Shown: piece after piece, positions 1 through 5,794 of the stretch
Position numbering within the stretch: position 1 is the first letter of the stretch
Layout: each line of letters opens with the position of its first letter
Source of the DNA: Candidatus Zixiibacteriota bacterium
GTDB taxonomy: Bacteria; Zixibacteria; MSB-5A5; GN15; FEB-12
Direction: 5' to 3'
Assembly: GCA_016213305.1 (NCBI GenBank)
Contig: JACRAV010000271.1
Location: 1-6,530 of the forward strand
Length of the DNA: 6,530 nucleotides
Program-made: the position numbers and the translations under genes
The notes under the pieces: model-generated
What the model was told of the DNA's origin: nothing
The model's database searches: none
Seen by the model: only the letters and a program-made list of their open reading frames with translations

Positions 1-1
1 A

Positions 2-50
2 GTGTCGGTTCACACGTCACCTCCTGCGGAGGTGACGCAGGAACCGACAC
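2..50. repeat. Nested imperfect palindrome (REP-like element or long terminator hairpin)
   Basis: Seen directly: an outer perfect 10-bp inverted repeat (GTGTCGGTTC at 2-11, GAACCGACAC at 41-50) encloses an inner perfect 10-bp inverted repeat (CGTCACCTCC at 15-24, GGAGGTGACG at 28-37) with a 3-nt loop. A symmetric 3x3 internal loop (12-14 against 38-40) separates the two stems. A second, mutually exclusive stem is possible: CCTGCG at 23-28 with CGCAGG at 36-41. On the plus strand the palindrome is followed by a short T run at 57-61, so it could terminate a rightward gene lying left of the window. Its length and nested design also resemble dispersed REP-type intergenic palindromes. One copy at the window edge cannot decide between these. 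Confidence 0.6.
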
Positions 51-101
51 AACGTATTTTTGCATCTTATGGGACGGCCTCGGAATGTCCGCCGACCACG
101 T

Positions 102-131
102 AACAAAACGGAACCCACAGCAAGCTGTGGG
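102..131 (-). terminator. Probable intrinsic terminator of the leftward cluster
   Basis: An 8-bp perfect inverted repeat, CCCACAGC (114-121) and GCTGTGGG (124-131), would form a GC-rich hairpin with a very tight loop; a 7-bp stem with a 4-nt loop is the realistic form. Reading on the minus strand, the hairpin is followed by TTCCGTTTTGTT (113-102), a T-rich but interrupted tract. It begins 21 nt past the stop codon of the last minus-strand gene (TAA at 155-153), where a rho-independent terminator belongs. The interrupted T tract lowers confidence, and it may instead be a second REP-like palindrome. Confidence 0.5.
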
Positions 132-152
132 CCACAAAGAATGCGAATCGGC

Positions 153-872
153 TTACTTCCTCCGAGACTTGACGACCGTGTGCTTATCATCAAACACACA
201 CTTTCGAGTCTTTGTTCCATGCTGAATTCTAGATTCGAGGTGCAGACAGATATTATCGGGTTTGTCGCCCGCGCGCCATTCTATTTCAACACAACATCGG
301 TTTGCGTCGGTAATCGAAGCCCTAACACCACTGGCACCCAATACTACAAACCCATCCCAGCCAAACCGCCCTTCGAGAGGACCAACATCGATATGAAAAG
401 CAGTAAGATTTCTGATGAATTGCCTGATCTTAATCGACATCAGTGAGTCTTCAACTATGGCGACAGTTCGCAATACAGATTCTTGCTGAACTAGTCCAAT
501 TTGGTCGCCGAAGTCGAGCGGCGAGACCTCACGCCACAGTGGCACCAGTATTCGCTCGTTTGGCGGGCACGAATCGCACATTCGAAGACTGACAAGCAGA
601 ATTGAATCTCGAATGATTGCTAAGCCGGCGGTTCCCAATCCCACCGCCGAAACAACTGGTAGTTGTGGACCCGTACTATCCGGTGTAATCTTCTGCCTGA
701 AAACATCCAGTTGCCAATTCCTTAACGGTTCGTCGATTACTTGCACAACGATCGTCTGGTCACGCCACTGGATTTTCCCCGGATACTCGACGCGGGACCA
801 AACGGGATGGCAAAGCACAAACAAACCGCTGAACACATAGATCGACAATTGAACTGCAGTCTGACCAGGCAC
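153..872 (-). CDS. Putative exported CxxC protein, possibly thioredoxin-like; family not firmly recognised
   Basis: A 239-residue protein starting at GTG. The start is supported by a GGAG Shine-Dalgarno sequence 9 nt upstream. Residues 1-26 look like a signal peptide or membrane anchor, with a hydrophobic core at about 10-20 (SIYVFSGLFVL). A beta-strand-like stretch (about 84-97) leads into Cys99-Asp-Ser-Cys102-Pro-Pro, then a probable helix, and later a strand at 175-185 (FVVLGASG). That order (strand, CxxC at a helix start, distant strand before a turn) resembles TlpA or redoxin-type thioredoxin folds. This is inference from pattern, and the usual cis-proline segment is not obvious. Further cysteines lie at 21, 193, 194, 209 and 225, and the C-terminus is basic (VVKSRRK). 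It is the last gene of the cluster, 47 nt after tsaD. GC content appears lower than in its neighbours (40% by hand count at 181-240, against 65% at 1381-1440 inside tsaD), which may mean recent acquisition or relaxed constraint. It could also be a lineage-specific orphan with no redox role. Confidence 0.6.
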   Translation of the reverse strand: MPGQTAVQLSIYVFSGLFVLCHPVWSRVEYPGKIQWRDQTIVVQVIDEPLRNWQLDVFRQKITPDSTGPQLPVVSAVGLGTAGLAIIRDSILLVSLRMCDSCPPNERILVPLWREVSPLDFGDQIGLVQQESVLRTVAIVEDSLMSIKIRQFIRNLTAFHIDVGPLEGRFGWDGFVVLGASGVRASITDANRCCVEIEWRAGDKPDNICLHLESRIQHGTKTRKCVFDDKHTVVKSRRK

Positions 873-881
873 AATTTAGGT

Positions 882-885
882 CTCC
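882..885 (-). promoter_or_regulatory. Shine-Dalgarno site for the CxxC protein gene
   Basis: GGAG on the minus strand within TTGGAGA, 9 nt from the GTG codon at 872-870. It decides the start of the last gene in the cluster and shows that this stretch after tsaD is probably translated rather than being a chance open frame. Confidence 0.5.
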
Positions 886-919
886 AATTTCAAGGACGCA
901 GATTCGACGTCCCGAATGC

Positions 920-1918
920 TCACTCCAGCGCCAGATAGGGCACGGCGTTGGCCACCAGTTCGCCGGCCCCAAACTTTTGGTACCGGTAATACCCCGCCGC
1001 CGCGATCATCGCCGCATTGTCGGTGCACAGGTCCATCGGGGGGAACAAACATCGTTTTCCCACCTGCGCCAGTTTTTCCGAAAGCAGGGCACGGAGCCGG
1101 CTGTTGGCCGCCACCCCGCCCGATATGGTGACGTCGGACACGTTCCGGTCGTTCGCCGCGGCCACCGTTTTTTCCACCAGCACATCGACCGCCGCGGCCT
1201 GAAACGAGGCGGCAATATCTGCCCGATGTTTCTCCAGCGCCTCGGCGCTCAGCGACTGCACATGCAAGGCAACCGCCGTCTTGAGACCTGAATACGAGAA
1301 CTGGTACTCTTCGGAGCGCACGGCTCGCGGAAACCGGAAGTAAGCGGGATTCCCCTGCCGGGCCAGTTTGTCAAGCGCCGCCCCGCCGGGGTATCCCAGC
1401 CCAAGAATTTTGGCGACTTTATCGAACGCCTCGCCGGCGGCGTCGTCGCGGGTTTTGCCGAGAATCGAATATTCTCCCACGCCGAACACTTCCACCAGCA
1501 TCGTGTGACCGCCGGACACGACCAGCGTCAGATGGTGGGTTTTCAGATCATGATGCGCCAGCATATTGGCGGCGAGGTGGCCTTCCAGATGATTCACCGG
1601 CACGAACGGTATCTGTCGCGAGTAGGCCAGCCCCTTGGCGAACGACAACCCTACTAACAGCGGGCCGACCAGACCTGGCCCCATCGTGGCCGCGACCAGC
1701 CCGATCTGTTCCAGCGTGACACCGGATTCATCGAGGGCCTGACGATAGATCGGGACGATAGTTTTGAGATGCTCGCGGCTGGCGACTTCGGGCACTACCC
1801 CGCCGAATTTGGTGTGAATGGCCTGCGACAGGATGACGTTCGAGCGCACTGTCCGGCCGTCTTCCACGACCGCGACCGAGGTTTCGTCGCAGGATGTTTC
1901 GATGCCCAGCGTGAGCAT
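920..1918 (-). CDS. tsaD: tRNA N6-adenosine threonylcarbamoyltransferase TsaD
   Basis: TsaD (Kae1/YgjD family) transfers the threonylcarbamoyl group from threonylcarbamoyl-AMP to A37 of ANN-decoding tRNAs, making t6A in the cytoplasm. In bacteria it works with TsaB and TsaE; neither gene is in this window. The 332 residues match the usual length of about 335-340. Seen in the sequence: N-terminal ASKHA-fold motif GIETSCDETS (5-14), metal-ligand histidines H110 and H114 in NHLEGH, SGGH (135-138), the family segment GEAFDKVAKILGLGYPGG (162-179), FSYSGLKTA (207-215), GGVAANSRLR (267-276), and D300 in CTDNAAMIA as the third expected metal ligand. All expected key residues are present, so it should be active. 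Its ATG shares one base with the stop of the upstream ybbR-domain gene (TGATG), and a GAGGAA Shine-Dalgarno sequence (1929-1924) lies 5 nt upstream inside that gene, indicating translational coupling. Identification is secure. Confidence 0.98.
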   Translation of the reverse strand: MLTLGIETSCDETSVAVVEDGRTVRSNVILSQAIHTKFGGVVPEVASREHLKTIVPIYRQALDESGVTLEQIGLVAATMGPGLVGPLLVGLSFAKGLAYSRQIPFVPVNHLEGHLAANMLAHHDLKTHHLTLVVSGGHTMLVEVFGVGEYSILGKTRDDAAGEAFDKVAKILGLGYPGGAALDKLARQGNPAYFRFPRAVRSEEYQFSYSGLKTAVALHVQSLSAEALEKHRADIAASFQAAAVDVLVEKTVAAANDRNVSDVTISGGVAANSRLRALLSEKLAQVGKRCLFPPMDLCTDNAAMIAAAGYYRYQKFGAGELVANAVPYLALE

Positions 1919-2838
1919 CAGCGTTCCTCGATGATTCTGACGGAGTCGATCGGCAGGCGGGCAACCCGGAAGCTTGACGGGCAGTCAACTTTCAGTTGGG
2001 CCTTGTGATCGGCCGACTGGTGGCGGTAATCGACCGACACGGTTATGGCGTTGCGGTTGAGCAGGTCGATATCTTCAGGCGGACCGGCCAGGTCCACACG
2101 GACAAGGGGCGGACTGGTGACCACCGACGATCCGGCGGGGGCGTTGAACACAATGACCTGTAGATTGTCATACGAGCGCGTCTTCACCGGCACGACCCGA
2201 ATGGAAAGCGTGGCGCTGTCGGGGGTGATGCGCAAGTTGCTGTTTTCGGGATGCGCCAGCGGCAGTTTGATGGTGGTACCGGTGCGCAACCCTTTGATCA
2301 CGTAGGATTGGGTCGCGACCGATTTGAGCGTCTTTATCACGCTACGCGGCCCCACGACCGTCACCGTATCGGGGGAAACATCAATCTGCCGGGCCACGGC
2401 AAACCCGACATCGGCGGTGACATCGAGCGCCGGTTCCACCGGGAGAAAGGCCACGTATTGCTGGTCGATATCGAGCGCCACCGAAGTGGGGCTGATGATG
2501 TCGTGGATGTGCACACCGCCGGCGGTGCTGACCAGGGTCACGTTCGATGGCGTCAGCGCGACCGTGTGCTGGCCCGCTGGATACCCGACGGCACTCAGTC
2601 GCACACCCTGCGCCTGCCATTTTTCGCGAAGCAACTGCTTGCCGATGGCGGTGACGCCGGCGGTCACGGTGTCGGTGAAAGGCCGGGTGAGAATCAGACC
2701 CTCTTTGATGTCCACTTTGGTGATCGGAAGGCGAATATCATAGTTGTACGACTTTTCGGTGGCGACATGAAACCAGATCAGCACACCGATCAGCAGAGAA
2801 AAGAACTTGGCCCAGAGATTATCAAATATCTTCAACAT
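1918..2838 (-). CDS. YbbR-domain membrane-anchored protein (CdaR-like)
   Basis: A 306-residue protein with one N-terminal membrane anchor (about residues 8-25, NLWAKFFSLLIGVLIWFHVA) followed by three YbbR-type beta modules outside the membrane, at roughly 34-125, 135-217 and 222-303. The second is the clearest: VSPDTVTVVGPRSVI (154-168), then a strand, a basic turn, and ITPDSATLSIRV (204-215). In Firmicutes the YbbR protein CdaR binds and regulates the membrane diadenylate cyclase CdaA, usually encoded next to it. The anchor plus YbbR layout here is the same, so a role in c-di-AMP control is plausible, but no cdaA is adjacent within the window. The start ATG directly precedes the anchor; its Shine-Dalgarno is weak (AGGA only 1 nt from ATG), so initiation may be inefficient. 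It lies 78 nt after the propeller gene and overlaps tsaD by one base. The domain call is confident, the partner and function less so. Confidence 0.9.
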   Translation of the reverse strand: MLKIFDNLWAKFFSLLIGVLIWFHVATEKSYNYDIRLPITKVDIKEGLILTRPFTDTVTAGVTAIGKQLLREKWQAQGVRLSAVGYPAGQHTVALTPSNVTLVSTAGGVHIHDIISPTSVALDIDQQYVAFLPVEPALDVTADVGFAVARQIDVSPDTVTVVGPRSVIKTLKSVATQSYVIKGLRTGTTIKLPLAHPENSNLRITPDSATLSIRVVPVKTRSYDNLQVIVFNAPAGSSVVTSPPLVRVDLAGPPEDIDLLNRNAITVSVDYRHQSADHKAQLKVDCPSSFRVARLPIDSVRIIEER

Positions 2839-2916
2839 ATCCTGCTCGTCCGTAGGCGATACCCAATGGTACGGAATAGAGGCGCAGGATTCAACTGCTT
2901 CCGAAAACGCCGAAAA

Positions 2917-4398
2917 TCAATCCATCCGGTCGGGATTGTTCCACCAGAACCGGGTCAGGCCGGCATCGGAGCCGATCCAGAGGAAGTCGCCGTCGAGCAA
3001 CAGACAATTGATACGGTCGGAGGGAAGGCCGTCGGCGGTCGTAAATTCGCGGGTAATCGGTTTGGCGCGGGAATAGTGCACCAGCGTGAACCCCCGGTCG
3101 GAGGTGACCGCCGCCACGTCATCGTTGACCGCCAGCCGCCGGACCACGTTGGAAAACAGATTCAGGCGAAAGGGTTCGGTCCCGGCGGTTTTCACATTCA
3201 CCCTGAGCAGACCGTTGTCGGCGGCCATCCAGAGGAACGGTCCCCGACGAACGATATCATACACTCGCCCGAAAGTGAACTTGAGAGGGTCCTCGAACTT
3301 GGCCACCTCGCCGGTGGAGCGTCGGATGCGGAGCGCGCCGAAATTCGTCGCGATCCAGAGATTACTGTCCTGCGGTTCCACCTTGAAAATGCGGCACCGA
3401 CTGAGGAGCCGCGACGACACGACGCTGATCGAATCGTGCCGCATGAAACTCAGCCCCGCCGCCGTGCCGATCATGATTGTGTCGGCGCAGACGGTCAGGC
3501 AGGAGACCGAATCATCGGCAAGGCCCCGACGGCGGTCGATTCGTCTCTCGATCTGCCGGGTGGCGCGATTCATCACCAGCAGGCCGGTAGCCGTGCCGAT
3601 ATACACGCGGAGACTATCGGCGGCGATGGCGGTGACGTCGATAGCCGGGAAGTTAAGTGTTTGCTCTTCTTCGATGAACGACGACGAACCCTCTGCTGAG
3701 TTGAACAGGGTGAGGCCATTGCGCGATCCGGGGGAGTACAGTCCGCCGAGGACCAGCAGGGAATCATCCTGATACATCGCGTTGACCCGCTTTTGCAGAA
3801 GCCCGGTGGGAAGAAACTGCATCTCGATCGATCCGGCCGGCAATTTGGCCGCCCCATACCCCCAGGTACCCAGCCAGCGGTCTCCCGCGTTGTCCTGAAT
3901 TGCGCTCGATATGGGAACGAGGCGGCCGATCTGATCGGATAGCTGTCCTCCGGAAAAATAATTGAATCCGACCGGCGGAATCAACTCGTTCGGGGCCGCG
4001 ATATGTGTGTATACCGTGTCAACTTCAGCCAGCTCGGTGCGCGGGTACCAGCGGTCGAGAAAACTGTCGTATTCGAAGTACCCGTATTTGGTCTGGGCAT
4101 AGAGATGGTCGTCGAAGCGGGATGCCCAGATGCGCTCGATCTCGGTCCCGTCGAGGCCGTCGGCTCCGGTGAGCGGAAGTTCCCACCGATTTCCGATTTT
4201 GTCGTAACGAGTGATGCCGTTGCTGGTGGCGAAATAGACATGCGAGTTCGACGCGGCCACCGAGCGGATTGCGCTGAAATTGCTCCAGGTGATCATCTGT
4301 CCCTTGAGCCGGTCGGCCTGCGAGGGACTCGCGAACACAAATAGGCAGGCAACGACAAGGGAAAGCGGCGAGAGTATCTCTGCGCGACCGGTACTCAT
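2917..4398 (-). CDS. Secreted two-component-regulator-propeller (Reg_prop) protein without an output domain
   Basis: A 493-residue protein. I chose the ATG at 4398, not an in-frame one at 4455: it has an AAGGA Shine-Dalgarno 8 nt upstream and gives a proper signal peptide (Arg5, hydrophobic core about 8-24, likely cut after SPSQA at 28). The mature part is a series of about ten propeller-strand repeats of the form 'LWIGT-x-x-GL-x-x-hydrophobic', for example at 54-66 (VYFATSNGITRYD), 265-277, 308-319, 347-358, 389-400 and 473-484 (LWIGSDAGLTRF). The last is preceded by the characteristic TADGLPSDRIN (454-464). Such repeats form the periplasmic sensor of hybrid two-component systems. Here the protein stops right after the last blade, with no transmembrane helix, kinase, GGDEF, DNA-binding or sorting domain visible. 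It is therefore a free secreted or periplasmic propeller, ligand unknown. A VVAC lipobox-like tetrad (15-18) sits mid-hydrophobic core, so a lipoprotein is possible but less likely. It starts 1 nt after the amidohydrolase stop, suggesting coupled translation. Confidence 0.85.
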   Translation of the reverse strand: MSTGRAEILSPLSLVVACLFVFASPSQADRLKGQMITWSNFSAIRSVAASNSHVYFATSNGITRYDKIGNRWELPLTGADGLDGTEIERIWASRFDDHLYAQTKYGYFEYDSFLDRWYPRTELAEVDTVYTHIAAPNELIPPVGFNYFSGGQLSDQIGRLVPISSAIQDNAGDRWLGTWGYGAAKLPAGSIEMQFLPTGLLQKRVNAMYQDDSLLVLGGLYSPGSRNGLTLFNSAEGSSSFIEEEQTLNFPAIDVTAIAADSLRVYIGTATGLLVMNRATRQIERRIDRRRGLADDSVSCLTVCADTIMIGTAAGLSFMRHDSISVVSSRLLSRCRIFKVEPQDSNLWIATNFGALRIRRSTGEVAKFEDPLKFTFGRVYDIVRRGPFLWMAADNGLLRVNVKTAGTEPFRLNLFSNVVRRLAVNDDVAAVTSDRGFTLVHYSRAKPITREFTTADGLPSDRINCLLLDGDFLWIGSDAGLTRFWWNNPDRMD

Positions 4399-4399
4399 C

Positions 4400-5602
4400 T
4401 CATCTATCCTTGCCCAGAACATCGACGACCGCCGCGCAGAATAGCGAGGTGCCAAAAATCAGGGCTTGTTCATCGGCGATAAACCGGTCGGAATGCCAGG
4501 GTTTGTCCGCCTTGATCTTCTTGTTCATGACGCCGAGGCGGAACATCGACCCGGGGACCTTTTCGAGATAACAGGCAAAGTCCTCGCCCCCCAGCACCAC
4601 CGGTGTGGTTTCAATCTTTCCGGGACCAAATAGTTGCTCATAATTGGACGCAAGTAGACGGTTCACGCGGGCATGATTGCTCAGCACCGGATAGCGGGCG
4701 ATTTCCTTCATCTCGAATTTCGCGCCGCGCGCTTTGCAGATGCCGGCGGTGGTGCGCCGGATCAGCGCCGGGAGACGCCGCGCCAGCTCCGGCGACAGAC
4801 TGCGGGCTGTTCCGGTCAGGGTGACGCGGTCGGCGATGACATTTCTGGCGGTCCCCCCCTCGATGCGGCCGAAGGTTATGGCGGCCGGGAGTATCGGATC
4901 GATTTCGCGGGAAACAATCTTCTGTATCGAGTCCACCACTTCGGCGGCGCAGGTGATGGAATCAACGGTGGTGTGTGGCCTCGCGGCATGTCCCCCTGAG
5001 CCGTGAATAATCAGGTCGAAATCGCAGACCGACGCCATCGTGACACCGTCGCGCAGACTGATCTTTCCGGTGGCCAGGGTCGGATCGACATGCAGGCCGA
5101 AAATTACCTTCACATTTTTGAGCGCCCCTTCGGCGATCATCGGACGGGCGCCGCCGGGCGGCACTTCCTCGGCCGGCTGAAAAATGAAGCGGACGGTGCC
5201 GGAAAAACGCTCCCGCATTTGCGACAATACCGCCACCGCTCCGAGGACGGTGGCCATGTGCATGTCATGCCCGCAAGCGTGCATCCGACCCGTGATTTTG
5301 GAGGCAAACGGCACACCCGACTTCTCACAGATCGGCAGGGCGTCGATATCGGACCTGATCGCGACCACCGGGCCGGGGCAATGACCGGTCAGCTCGGCGA
5401 TCACTCCTGTCTTCATCTTCCGGAGAGGAACTACTCTCGCGCCTAAAGTTCGAAGTTGTTTCGTCAAAAAGGCGGTCGTTTCGAACTCCTGTGTGGACAA
5501 TTCGGGGTGAGCGTGCAGATGCCGCCGCCAGCGCACCTGTTCGGGGTGAATCTGTCCGGCAATCTTTCTAATCTCGTCGAAGGTATCGCGGGGTTGTTTC
5601 AT
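4400..5602 (-). CDS. M20 family (M20D) metal-dependent amidohydrolase / N-acyl-amino-acid hydrolase
   Basis: A 400-residue cytoplasmic metallohydrolase of the aminoacylase / hippurate hydrolase / IAA-amino acid hydrolase-like group, which cleaves the amide bond of N-acyl amino acids or small peptides with a two-metal centre. Seen: RRHLHAHPELS (26-36), RSDIDALPI (83-91), ligands C110 and H112 in ACGHDMH, catalytic or metal Glu pair in PAEE (143-146), H171 in GLHVDP, dimerisation-domain GSGGHAARPH (201-210), GGEDF (338-342) and H370 in PWHSD. All are intact and the length is typical. The start at 5602 has a GGAAG Shine-Dalgarno 6 nt upstream. In-frame starts at 5635 (ATG) and 5644 (TTG) would lie at or inside the predicted promoter's start point and -10 element, so the shorter form is preferred. 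It is the first gene of the leftward cluster. Exact substrate cannot be told from sequence; these enzymes are often annotated interchangeably. Confidence 0.93.
   Translation of the reverse strand: MKQPRDTFDEIRKIAGQIHPEQVRWRRHLHAHPELSTQEFETTAFLTKQLRTLGARVVPLRKMKTGVIAELTGHCPGPVVAIRSDIDALPICEKSGVPFASKITGRMHACGHDMHMATVLGAVAVLSQMRERFSGTVRFIFQPAEEVPPGGARPMIAEGALKNVKVIFGLHVDPTLATGKISLRDGVTMASVCDFDLIIHGSGGHAARPHTTVDSITCAAEVVDSIQKIVSREIDPILPAAITFGRIEGGTARNVIADRVTLTGTARSLSPELARRLPALIRRTTAGICKARGAKFEMKEIARYPVLSNHARVNRLLASNYEQLFGPGKIETTPVVLGGEDFACYLEKVPGSMFRLGVMNKKIKADKPWHSDRFIADEQALIFGTSLFCAAVVDVLGKDR
4407..4411 (-). promoter_or_regulatory. Shine-Dalgarno site for the propeller gene
   Basis: AAGGA on the minus strand, 8 nt before the ATG at 4398-4396 and lying inside the last codons of the amidohydrolase gene. 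It favours the 4398 start over the longer frame from 4455, which would overlap the upstream gene by 56 nt and bury the signal peptide behind 19 extra residues. Confidence 0.6.
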
Positions 5603-5608
5603 CAATGT

Positions 5609-5613
5609 CTTCC
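5609..5613 (-). promoter_or_regulatory. Shine-Dalgarno site for the amidohydrolase gene
   Basis: GGAAG on the minus strand, 6 nt before the ATG at 5602-5600. Together with the promoter at 5643-5672 it argues for the 400-residue form rather than forms starting 11 or 14 codons earlier. Confidence 0.45.
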
Positions 5614-5642
5614 GTCGCGGATCGGGTAACGTCATCTTATAC

Positions 5643-5672
5643 AATCTACCTTGCCGCGAGCGTGGGTGTCAA
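5643..5672 (-). promoter_or_regulatory. Predicted sigma70-type promoter of the leftward cluster
   Basis: On the minus strand a perfect -35 TTGACA (5672-5667) and a 4/6 -10 TAGATT (5648-5643) are separated by 18 nt. Transcription would begin near 5636, leaving a leader of about 33 nt with a Shine-Dalgarno before the ATG at 5602. The spacing is one over the optimum. No operator-like inverted repeat overlaps it convincingly. Confidence 0.45.
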
Positions 5673-5704
5673 GGGGAACGGGAACCATCCGCCTACATGG
5701 ATCG

Positions 5705-5731
5705 TTGTTGACATTGAACCGTTTTTATAGG
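5705..5731 (+). promoter_or_regulatory. Possible promoter region of the Nramp transporter gene
   Basis: A perfect TTGACA (5708-5713) lies upstream of the transporter, but no good -10 is at 16-18 nt. A TATAGG (5726-5731) is only 12 nt from it, or 15 nt from an alternative TTGTTG at 5705-5710. The AT-rich patch TTTTTATAG is the only promoter-like composition in this intergenic stretch. I see no recognisable MntR, Fur or riboswitch (yybP-ykoY) signature between 5714 and 5794. Confidence 0.25.
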
Positions 5732-5794
5732 AAACTACAGCAACCGGTGTGAGGCGCAAAACGACGTATCGAAACCGCCGAGCCGGCCTTGAGT

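Noticed and set aside
60..446. A 128-codon plus-strand open frame at the left end
   Set aside because: It starts inside the palindrome region, has no clear Shine-Dalgarno, shows no domain or signal features, and is antisense to the CxxC protein gene, which has better start signals.
2839..2916. Internal promoter or small gene in the 78-nt gap before the YbbR gene
   Set aside because: No -35/-10 pair with acceptable spacing and no short open frame with a Shine-Dalgarno is visible; it looks like an ordinary operon spacer.
2251..3699. A 482-codon open frame on the plus strand spanning the YbbR and propeller genes
   Set aside because: It lies antisense to two well-supported genes and crosses their gap. 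Its protein is rich in His, Arg, Gly and Asp with no recognisable domain, as expected for an antisense frame in GC-rich coding DNA.
4400..4455. Longer N-terminus for the propeller protein, starting at 4455
   Set aside because: It would overlap the amidohydrolase gene by 56 nt and put 19 residues ahead of a normal signal peptide. The ATG at 4398 has a well-spaced AAGGA.
5603..5644. Longer N-terminus for the amidohydrolase, starting at 5644 (TTG) or 5635 (ATG)
   Set aside because: The TTG lies inside the predicted -10 element and the ATG coincides with the predicted transcription start, with poorer Shine-Dalgarno spacing. The 5602 start has GGAAG at 6 nt and gives a usual family length.
5714..5794. 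Possible manganese riboswitch or MntR/Fur box before the transporter
   Set aside because: I found no yybP-ykoY-like paired elements and no convincing palindromic operator. The only short inverted repeat, GTTT (5721-5724) with AAAC (5732-5735), is too small to interpret.
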